From: CAZUCE01 sp964619265
GTDB lineage: Bacteria; Planctomycetota; UBA1135; GCA-002686595
Length of the DNA stretch: 53,034 nt
NCBI GenBank assembly: GCA_964619265.1
Contig: CAZUCE010000029.1
Span: 1-53,034 of the forward strand
Direction: 5' to 3'
Shown here: piece after piece, positions 25,137-31,867 of the stretch
How positions within the stretch are numbered: the stretch's first letter is position 1
How the letters are laid out: the number at the start of each line of letters is the position of its first letter
Made by a program: the position numbers and the translations under genes
Notes under the pieces: model-generated
The model's input: only the letters and a program-made list of their open reading frames with translations
What the model was told of the DNA's origin: nothing
Databases searched by the model: none

Positions 25137-27245
25137 ATGAAGTTCGCTCACTTCGAGTTCGACCCCGAGCAAGACCGGCTCGGCGAAGGCCCCCAGGCCG
25201 AGGTCTTCCGCGCCGTGGATACGCGGCTGGGCCGGACCGTGGCGCTGAAGATCCTGCGACCCCACGTGGACTTCGACCCCGAGGCCACCATGCGCTTTGA
25301 GCGCGAAGCCAAGCACACCTCGAGCCTCGAGCACTCGAACATCGCGACGATCTACGAGTACGGCAAGGACCGCACCACCTCGTACATCGCCATGGAGTTC
25401 CTCGAGGGTCAGACCCTGGAGGCCTTGCTCAAAGACCGCACGCTGTCGTTCGACGAGGGTCTGCGTATCGCGGTCCAGGTCGCCGCCGCGCTTGAGCTGG
25501 TTCACAATGCCGAGCTGATCCACCGCGACCTCAAGCCGGCCAACATCATGGTCCAGCGCGACGGGACCGTGAAGCTACTGGACTTCGGCATTTGCCGCTC
25601 GGGCGGCGAGACGAATATCACCCAAGACGGGATGCTGGTCGGGACCGTCCTCTACATGTCCCCGGAACAGGTTCGCGGCAAGGATCTCGACGTTCGCTCC
25701 GATGTGTTCGCTTTCGGCTCGGTCTTCTACCATGCCTTCACCGGCCAGCTGGCGTTCCCGGGCAACTCGTTCCCCGAGGTCTGCATGGCGATTCTCGACG
25801 GCAAGCCCAAGCTACCGTCGGAACAGCGCTCTGGCTTTCCGCCGGCGCTCGAAGAATTCCTGCGCACCTGCCTCGACCCCGAACCCACCAAGCGCTTCGC
25901 CAGCGGAGCCGCCCTCCACGCCGCGTTGCTCAACACGGTCGAAGCCGTTCGCGATCGCCGCAGAACCTCTGGCGGGCGGCTCGCGACACGCTTGCCGCTC
26001 AAGGGTCGGTTGTTCGTCTCTCCGATCCGCGCTGACGAAGACTCCATCGCGTTCGCTGCCGGCCTGCGTCAGGACCTACGCTCCGAGCTCGAGCGATCGA
26101 CCGGACTCGAGGTCAAATTGCTCGACACCGAAGACCAACCCGCCGAACTGGGCCACTGGCTAACCGGCAAACTCGAGCTCGCCGGAGACGCAGGCCGAGC
26201 GCAGCTGTCCCTAAGAACCCTCAGGCCCTCCGGCCAGTCGGCGAAAACAGCCTCCTCGAAGACGATCTCCGCGGACCACACCGACCAAGACGAATGGGGC
26301 CTGCAGGGCAAGTTGGTCCGCACCCTAGCTCGCTCGATCCGCAAGCAACTCAGCGAGTCTCCCGTTCCCGCCGCGCCCAAGACCGTTCGCGACCCGGCGG
26401 CCGCCGACCGTTTTGCGCGCCGCGCCCACGGGCTGCTCCACCGCGGCACCGCTCGGCACCTGGTCGCATCGATCTCCGGATTCCGCCGCGCGATCGAATC
26501 CGACCCGACCTACGCCCTAGCCCACGCCGGCATGAGCGAGGCCCTGGTGCGCAAGTTCATGTACTGGGACGGGGACCGCAGCTTCCTCGATGAGGCCTTC
26601 GAGTACGGACGCCGTGCGCTCGAGCTCGAATCCAACTGCGCCGAGGCCCACAGCGCGCTCGGTTTCGCATTCGCGATGACCGGCAGCCCCGAGGATGCGC
26701 TGCGCGAGTACCGCATGGCGATCCAACTCGACAAGGACGAGTGGCTCGCCCACCGCCTGATGGGCGCACTGCTCGCTCGCCAGGGCAACTTCAAGGGGTC
26801 CGCCAGCCTACTGCGCCGGTCGACCGCACTCGCTCCGCACCAAATCGGAGCCTACGACCACCTGTACCACGTGCTCCTGCGTCTGGATCGCTACGAGGAA
26901 GGCCTCGAAGTCGCCGACGTTGGGATCTCCCAGGCCCGGAAGTACCTCAAGCAGGTTTCCGATTGCCAAGAAGCGCGCCTGCACATGGCCCTGCTGCTCG
27001 CTCGAATGGGAGCTCGCGACGAAGCGCGCAGCGAGTGCAACGCGGCGCTCGAACTGGCTCCACGCGACGGGTACACCCTGTTCCACGTCGCCTGCGTCTT
27101 GTCGCTGCTCGATGAGATCGAACCGGCGCTCGAGGCGCTCGTCGAATCCCAGCACCGCGGCTACTACGTGCACTCCGAGCTGTTCAGCAACTCGGACCTG
27201 GACCCGCTACGCGACCAGCCGCGGTTCCGCGAGCTCGCTGGCTAA
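25137..27245 (+). CDS. Soluble Ser/Thr protein kinase with C-terminal TPR repeats
   Basis: 702 aa. Residues about 10-265 are a Hanks-type kinase with all key motifs: a modified glycine loop (GEGPQAEVFRAV), VALKIL (Lys), HRDLKPANIM (catalytic Asp), LLDFGI and GTVLYMSPEQVRG. Residues about 280-400 resemble a TolB/FlgO-like nucleotide-cyclase-associated domain (GRLFVSPIRADEDSIAFAAGL). From about 425 to the end there are at least five TPR-type helical repeats. I see no membrane segment, unlike PknB. ATG at 25137. It probably phosphorylates partners recruited through the TPRs. Palindrome copy 2 begins 17 nt after the stop. Confidence 0.9.
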   Translation: MKFAHFEFDPEQDRLGEGPQAEVFRAVDTRLGRTVALKILRPHVDFDPEATMRFEREAKHTSSLEHSNIATIYEYGKDRTTSYIAMEFLEGQTLEALLKDRTLSFDEGLRIAVQVAAALELVHNAELIHRDLKPANIMVQRDGTVKLLDFGICRSGGETNITQDGMLVGTVLYMSPEQVRGKDLDVRSDVFAFGSVFYHAFTGQLAFPGNSFPEVCMAILDGKPKLPSEQRSGFPPALEEFLRTCLDPEPTKRFASGAALHAALLNTVEAVRDRRRTSGGRLATRLPLKGRLFVSPIRADEDSIAFAAGLRQDLRSELERSTGLEVKLLDTEDQPAELGHWLTGKLELAGDAGRAQLSLRTLRPSGQSAKTASSKTISADHTDQDEWGLQGKLVRTLARSIRKQLSESPVPAAPKTVRDPAAADRFARRAHGLLHRGTARHLVASISGFRRAIESDPTYALAHAGMSEALVRKFMYWDGDRSFLDEAFEYGRRALELESNCAEAHSALGFAFAMTGSPEDALREYRMAIQLDKDEWLAHRLMGALLARQGNFKGSASLLRRSTALAPHQIGAYDHLYHVLLRLDRYEEGLEVADVGISQARKYLKQVSDCQEARLHMALLLARMGARDEARSECNAALELAPRDGYTLFHVACVLSLLDEIEPALEALVESQHRGYYVHSELFSNSDLDPLRDQPRFRELAG

Positions 27246-27593
27246 CGACAGCCCGAGGCACCCCCCGCCGAGATCGGTAATACGGTGCCAGAGCAAAATG
27301 CACCGCTGAGGCTGCCGCGGCAAAGCCGCGGCCCGGCAGCGAAGCTGCCGGAGCCTCAGCGGTGCATTTTGCTCTGGCACCGTATTACCGATCTCGGCGG
27401 GGCCTCAGGACCGGTTCGCAGGCGGAAGGCCCCCCTGGAGCTCTCGTGGAGGTGCTCGCCAGCTGGCCTGGCTGCGGCCCACTCTCCAGAGCCCCCCCGC
27501 AGCCCCAGAACTCGCACCAGCGAAGTGCCTGGGCCGTAGCCCTGGGCCCGGGCCCCTCGTAGACTCGCTCGCCCGTTTCTCCGAGATTCCTCC
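27246..27593. other. Intergenic region between kinase and typA
   Basis: 348 bp. It holds palindromic element copy 2 (27263-27402), then about 190 bp of very GC-rich sequence leading to typA. No clear -10/-35 pair or open frame is seen in that leader. The typA promoter is presumably there. Confidence 0.5.
27263..27402. repeat. Cloverleaf palindromic element, copy 2
   Basis: 140 bp: perfect 51-bp arms (27263-27313 with 27352-27402) enclosing hairpins 27314-27332 (GCCGCGGC-AAA-GCCGCGGC) and 27333-27351 (CCGGCAGC-GAA-GCTGCCGG). The inner hairpins are in the opposite order to copies 1 and 3, so the element lies in reverse orientation. It starts 17 nt after the kinase stop and 191 bp before typA, i.e. 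between codirectional genes. This argues against a role only at convergent ends. Confidence 0.93.
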
Positions 27594-29414
27594 ATGAAAT
27601 CCCCTGTCGCCACTGCGGAAGAGATCCGCAACCTCGCGATCGTCGCGCACGTCGACCACGGCAAAACCACCCTGGTCGATTCCATGTTCCGGTACGCCGG
27701 CACCTTCCGGCAGAACCAGGAAGTGCCCGACCGGGTCATGGACTCGGATGCCCAGGAGCGGGAGCGCGGAATCACGATCCTCGCCAAGAACACATCGGTG
27801 CAGTTCCGCGGTACGCGGATCAACATCATCGACACTCCCGGGCACGCCGATTTCGGCGGCCAGGTCGAGCGCACCTTGGGCATGGCCGACGCCGTCTTGC
27901 TTTTGGTCGACGCCTACGAGGGCCCGATGCCGCAAACGCGATTCGTGCTGCGGAAAGCGTTCGAGCACGGCCTGCGCGCCTTGGTCATGGTCAACAAAAT
28001 CGACCGACCCGATGCGCGCCCGGACGAGGTACTCAACGAGGTCTTCGACCTGTTCGTTGAGCTCGGAGCCACCGACGATCAATTGGACTTCCCGGTCTGT
28101 TACGGCTCCGGCCGCGACGGTTGGGCCGTGCGCGAATTGGGGCGCCACTACGAGGACCTCGGCCCGCTGCTCGAGCTGATCCTCGAATTCGTCGTGCCCC
28201 CGATGCCCGACCCCAACGGTCCCCTGCAGTTCCAGGCCTGCACACTCGACCACGACGGCTTCGTCGGACGAATCGGGGTCGGTCGCGTCCAGCGCGGCAC
28301 ACTCCAACTCGGCGCGCGCCTCTCCCTGTGCCACCCCGACCGCCCCAAGGCGCTTGGGGTCAACGTCAAGAACCTCTATCGCTACGAAGGCCTGGAGAAG
28401 GTCTCGGTGACCAAGGTCACCGCCGGCGACATCGCCATCGTGGCCGGCATCGAGGAGCTCTCGATCGGCGACACGCTGTGCCCGCTCGACGAGCCGGATC
28501 CGCTGCCCGCTATCCAGCTCGACGAACCGACGCTTTCGATGCTGTTCCAGGTCAACGACTCGCCGTTCGCTGGCCGCGAAGGCAAGTTCGTGACCAGCCG
28601 CCAGGTTCAAGAGCGCCTCGAGCGCGCAGCCCTTCGAGACGTGGCCCTCGATCTCGTTCGCCAGGGCGAGGCCTATTTGGTTCGCGGCCGAGGCGTCATG
28701 CACCTCGGCGTGCTGATTGAGAACATGCGCCGCGAGGGCTACGAGTTTGCCGTCGGCAAGCCGCGCGTGATCCTGCGCGACGTGGACGGCCAGGAGTGCG
28801 AGCCCATCGAGCGCGCCACCGTCGAGGCTCCCAACGAATCAGCTGGCAAGGTCATCGAGTTCCTCGGCCGGCGCCGGGGCGAGATGGTCCACATGGAAGC
28901 CGGCGATTCGACCACGCGCCTTGAGTTTTTGATCCCAGCCCGCGGCCTGATCGGTGCGCGAACTACCCTGTTGACCCTGACCCAGGGCGAGGCAATCCTC
29001 GCGCACATCCTCGACTCCTGGGCTCCAGACGGCGGCGGGATCCCTCGCCGCTCGGGTGCCGTGCTGATCGCCGACCGCGCCGGCCCTGCTATGGGCTACG
29101 CACTCGACTCCTTGGCCGACCGCGGCACCTGGTTCGTTGCCCCCGGCGACGAGGTCTACGAAGGCATGATCGTCGGCGAGAGCGCCAAGCCCGGCGACTT
29201 GGCCCTGAACGTATGCCGCGCCAAGAAGCTCACCAACATGCGAGCCTCCGGCAAAGACGACAACGTCAACCTGCCGCCGCCGAAGAAGATGTCCCTCGAA
29301 GAAGTCCTCGAGTACATCGAGGACGACGAGCTGCTTGAGGTCACCCCCGACACCCTGCGCCTGCGCAAGCGCGAGCGGAACGACGACCGCCGCAAGAAGG
29401 CTTCCAAAAAGTAG
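27594..29414 (+). CDS. typA: Ribosome-associated GTPase TypA/BipA
   Basis: 606 aa translational GTPase that binds the 70S ribosome and helps 50S assembly under stress. G motifs: AHVDHGKTTLVD (G1), RGITI (switch region), DTPGHADFGG (G3), NKIDRPDAR (G4). The TypA-specific C-terminal part includes ARGLIGARTTLLTLTQGEA and KAKKLTNMRASGKDDN-type loops. A Lys-rich tail ends the protein. ATG at 27594. It is bracketed by palindromic copies 2 and 3, the latter starting 1 nt after the stop. Confidence 0.97.
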   Translation: MKSPVATAEEIRNLAIVAHVDHGKTTLVDSMFRYAGTFRQNQEVPDRVMDSDAQERERGITILAKNTSVQFRGTRINIIDTPGHADFGGQVERTLGMADAVLLLVDAYEGPMPQTRFVLRKAFEHGLRALVMVNKIDRPDARPDEVLNEVFDLFVELGATDDQLDFPVCYGSGRDGWAVRELGRHYEDLGPLLELILEFVVPPMPDPNGPLQFQACTLDHDGFVGRIGVGRVQRGTLQLGARLSLCHPDRPKALGVNVKNLYRYEGLEKVSVTKVTAGDIAIVAGIEELSIGDTLCPLDEPDPLPAIQLDEPTLSMLFQVNDSPFAGREGKFVTSRQVQERLERAALRDVALDLVRQGEAYLVRGRGVMHLGVLIENMRREGYEFAVGKPRVILRDVDGQECEPIERATVEAPNESAGKVIEFLGRRRGEMVHMEAGDSTTRLEFLIPARGLIGARTTLLTLTQGEAILAHILDSWAPDGGGIPRRSGAVLIADRAGPAMGYALDSLADRGTWFVAPGDEVYEGMIVGESAKPGDLALNVCRAKKLTNMRASGKDDNVNLPPPKKMSLEEVLEYIEDDELLEVTPDTLRLRKRERNDDRRKKASKK

Positions 29415-29415
29415 T

Positions 29416-29591
29416 CAGCGTCAGCGCAAACTGCCCCGGCGAGATCGGTAATACGGTGCCAGAGCAAAATGCACCGCTGAGGCACCGGCAGCTTCGCTGC
29501 CGGACCGCGGCTTTGCCGCGGGTGCCTCAGCGGTGCATTTTGCTCTGGCACCGTATTACCGATCTCGCCGGGGCAGTTTGCGCTGACGCTG
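29416..29591. repeat. Cloverleaf palindromic element, copy 3
   Basis: 176 bp, the longest copy: perfect 69-bp arms (29416-29484 with 29523-29591). Inner hairpins lie at 29485-29503 (CCGGCAGC-TTC-GCTGCCGG) and 29504-29522 (7-bp stem, TTT loop, A-G mismatch at the base). It fills the gap between the convergent typA stop (29414) and second subunit III stop (29603). The outer 18 bp of the arms (CAGCGTCAGCGCAAACTG) are not in the other copies, yet are perfectly mirrored. Confidence 0.94.
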
Positions 29592-29602
29592 GATTACCGA
29601 GC

Positions 29603-30241
29603 TCAGCTGGAGAGCCAGAGAATGGCTCCCAGCATTAGGAGCCACACGATGTCCAGGTAGTGCCAGTACATCGCTGCGTTGAGTACCGACTCGCAGGACG
29701 CCTTGGAGTACTCCCCGCGCTTGGCCCTGGCGGTGACCTGGTGCAGACGTACGATCCCTCCGGCTACGTGGAGCGCGTGCAGCACGGTCAGGACGACAAA
29801 GAACGCAGCGTGCCGGTTGGTGGCGTCGAGCTTGAGTCCCGAGTTCAAAACCGTGAACCACACCCAGGTCTGGCTGGCGACGAACAGATAGCCCAGCCCA
29901 AGGGTCACGCGCAGCCACTTTGCCAAGCCCGCGCGGTCGTCGTGCTTGGCGATCGCCTGGGTTGATTTGCGCAGGGTCCAGGAGGACACCAACAGGATTG
30001 CGGTCGAGGCGATCAGGCCCGCCTGGACAAATTCAATCACCCCCACCGCAGGCGCCTTCTGCGACTTCATCAAAATGACGTAGAGCAGAATCGAGGCGCC
30101 GAACACGAAGGTCAGCGAACCAAGGAAGATCTGCATCCCAAGCCGCCCGACGCCCTCTGGCTCGGCACCGCTCATCCGCGCGACGACCGAGCGATCGTCA
30201 TCGTCTTCGAGGCTGGCGATTTGGCGGAATCCGAACAGCAT
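29603..30241 (-). CDS. Second heme-copper oxidase subunit III family protein
   Basis: 212 aa with about five membrane helices and subunit III landmarks: WTLRKSTQAI, GYLFVASQTWVWF, FFVVLTVLHALHVAGGIV (conserved His) and the end AAMYWHYLDIVWLLMLGAILW. It is the last gene of the act-cox operon and distinct from the longer ctaE at 30857, so the oxidase has two subunit III-type proteins. The N terminus (LEDDDDRSVVARMSG) is acidic and cytoplasmic. ATG at 30241. Confidence 0.87.
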   Translation of the reverse strand: MLFGFRQIASLEDDDDRSVVARMSGAEPEGVGRLGMQIFLGSLTFVFGASILLYVILMKSQKAPAVGVIEFVQAGLIASTAILLVSSWTLRKSTQAIAKHDDRAGLAKWLRVTLGLGYLFVASQTWVWFTVLNSGLKLDATNRHAAFFVVLTVLHALHVAGGIVRLHQVTARAKRGEYSKASCESVLNAAMYWHYLDIVWLLMLGAILWLSS

Positions 30242-30256
30242 TTCGGTCCCTTAGGA

Positions 30257-30279
30257 CCCTGGATCCTTGCGATCCAGGG
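30257..30279 (-). other. Hairpin in the spacer before the second subunit III gene
   Basis: A perfect 9-bp stem (CCCTGGATC / GATCCAGGG) with a 5-nt loop lies in the 52-nt spacer between ctaF and the last operon gene. There is no T tract. It may be a processing or attenuation point that sets the level of the last gene. Confidence 0.5.
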
Positions 30280-30293
30280 CCGATCCATCCAGA

Positions 30294-30857
30294 TCAGTGG
30301 TCTTCGCCGCCGTGGTCTTCGGCAGCGTGTTCTCCCTCGCCGTGCTCGGAGCCCCCCGAGTGGTCGCCTTCGCTGTGTTCTTCTCCGTGACCGCCTTCAC
30401 CGTGATCTTCACTGTGATCTTCGGCGTGATCACCACTGTGTTCGGCCGCGTGAGCGGCGTGCTCGGCGGCGTAGTCCGGGCGGGTGCCCAGGGGCTGGTC
30501 GTAGCGACGAGTCTCGATCTCGGGCTGGTTGGCGCCGGTATCGAGCATCGAAATCGCCACGAAGAGGCCCGCGAACACCAGCGACGAGACGAAGACCAGC
30601 CCGTTGAACGGCCGATCCCAGCGCAGGTGCATGAAAATCAAAGCCACCAGCAGAGCCTTCGTCGTCGCGATCATCATCGCGATCTGAAGGTCCCATCCGC
30701 CCAGGTCCAGGGTCGCCTGGTACACGGTCAAGGCCGTGAAGCCCATCAGGGCCAGCCAAACCATGACCAGTAGCTGCCAGGACAGCACATGGGGATGGTG
30801 GTGCTCTTCGAGAACGGTTCCGACGTCGGCCGCCGGGTCTTCCTGTGAAGTAGACAT
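30294..30857 (-). CDS. ctaF: Cytochrome c oxidase subunit IV with His-rich tail
   Basis: 187 aa. Residues 20-115 carry three membrane helices of the caa3 subunit IV type (QLLVMVWLALMGFTALTVY, ALLVALIFMHLRWDRPFNG, VFVSSLVFAGLFVAISML). The last 60 or so residues are a repetitive His/Asp/Glu/Gly tail with about 13 histidines, far beyond the normal family end and likely to bind metal. ATG overlaps the ctaE stop (ATGA). Confidence 0.87.
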   Translation of the reverse strand: MSTSQEDPAADVGTVLEEHHHPHVLSWQLLVMVWLALMGFTALTVYQATLDLGGWDLQIAMMIATTKALLVALIFMHLRWDRPFNGLVFVSSLVFAGLFVAISMLDTGANQPEIETRRYDQPLGTRPDYAAEHAAHAAEHSGDHAEDHSEDHGEGGHGEEHSEGDHSGGSEHGEGEHAAEDHGGEDH

Positions 30858-31711
30858 CAGTTGATCAGGTAGAGCAGCGGGAACAGGTAGATCCAGATCA
30901 GGTCGACCAGGTGCCAGTACAGGGCCGTGAAGTCCACGGGCCCGTAGAACTTCGGCCCGAAGTCACCGCGGATGGCGCGCTTCAGGATCCAGAAGTAGAT
31001 GAAGATGCCCGCCATGACGTGGATACCGTGCAGGCCCGTCATGCAGAAGTAGATCGAGAAGAACGTCCGAACCGACTCGGGCTCGGGCTCGTGCTCAGCG
31101 ATGATTTCTAGCGAAACCTCATCAAGCAGGCCGTGATCGATCTCAACGTCGGCAGCCAGATTGTCGCGCTCGCGGATGCGATCCGCGGCCAGATCACCAG
31201 CCAGGCCGATGAAGTCGCGGTGATCGTTCTCCGTGATGACCACGTGCGAGGGGTGCGGGTTGTAGTACTTGCCGGGTCCCGTGCCGTGGGCGAACTTACC
31301 GCCGTACTCGATTGTCTTGATCCCCATGAACCCGAAGGCGCACAGGATCGTGATCACGAGCATCAGGATCATCCCGCCCTTCTTGCCCAGCTGAGCACAG
31401 CGCACCGACCAAGCTGCCGTCAGCGAGGACAGCAGCAGGACACCGGTGTTGATCGCGCCCCACTTGGTGTCCAAGTAGAAGTGAGCGTAGTGGTAGATCT
31501 CGGGGTGGTTCTTCCGCCACAGGGCGTAGAAGCAGAAGAGCCCGGAGAAGAACAGGACTTCCGTAACGAGGAAGACCCAGATCCCGAGCTTTCCAGAATC
31601 GAACTGCTGGCCCGCCGTGTCGAAGTGGTGGGCCAGATGCTCCTCCGGATCGCCATGAGCATGGTCATGGTCGTCCGTCGTAGGCTGCTGGGGGGGCGCG
31701 GTCGTGGACAT
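30857..31711 (-). CDS. ctaE: Cytochrome c oxidase subunit III
   Basis: 284 aa. After a His-rich N terminus (DDHDHAHGDPEEHLAHHFD) come typical subunit III helices: KLGIWVFLVTEVLFFSGLFCFY, NTGVLLLSSLTAAWSVRCA and, at the C-terminal end, FCMTGLHGIHVMAGIF and ALYWHLVDLIWIYLFPLLYL. About 50 residues of soluble loop (GPGKYYNPHPSHVVITENDH onward) are inserted between helices, an extra seen in some caa3-type relatives. I used the ATG at 31711 (MSTTAPPQQ) and not the upstream frame start at 31831. Confidence 0.92.
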   Translation of the reverse strand: MSTTAPPQQPTTDDHDHAHGDPEEHLAHHFDTAGQQFDSGKLGIWVFLVTEVLFFSGLFCFYALWRKNHPEIYHYAHFYLDTKWGAINTGVLLLSSLTAAWSVRCAQLGKKGGMILMLVITILCAFGFMGIKTIEYGGKFAHGTGPGKYYNPHPSHVVITENDHRDFIGLAGDLAADRIRERDNLAADVEIDHGLLDEVSLEIIAEHEPEPESVRTFFSIYFCMTGLHGIHVMAGIFIYFWILKRAIRGDFGPKFYGPVDFTALYWHLVDLIWIYLFPLLYLIN

Positions 31712-31779
31712 CGGGGTACTTCCGATTCGCGGAGGGCTCGGGAGAGGAAACCGGCGCAAGCCGGATGGAGAGGGAGGCT

Positions 31780-31857
31780 GGCCGCGCGAGGGGTGCGCGG
31801 CCGGCGCTGGTTTGGAGTGATTCCTGATCAAACGCGACGCGCGCGGACCATCAGGAA
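31780..31857 (-). other. Two hairpins in the ctaD-ctaE spacer
   Basis: The 156-bp gap, the widest inside the operon, holds two inverted repeats: 31780-31787 with 31795-31802 (GGCCGCGC stem, 7-nt loop) and 31821-31828 with 31850-31857 (TTCCTGAT / ATCAGGAA, 21-nt loop) just past the ctaD stop. There is no T tract. They could stabilise or process mRNA so that ctaD and ctaE levels differ. Confidence 0.5.
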
Positions 31858-31867
31858 CCGAGTTCCG

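Noticed and set aside
27263..29591. Composite transposon carrying typA between copies 2 and 3
   Set aside because: There is no transposase, no flanking target duplication of the 2.3-kb unit, and typA is a conserved core gene. Copy 1 lies elsewhere by itself.
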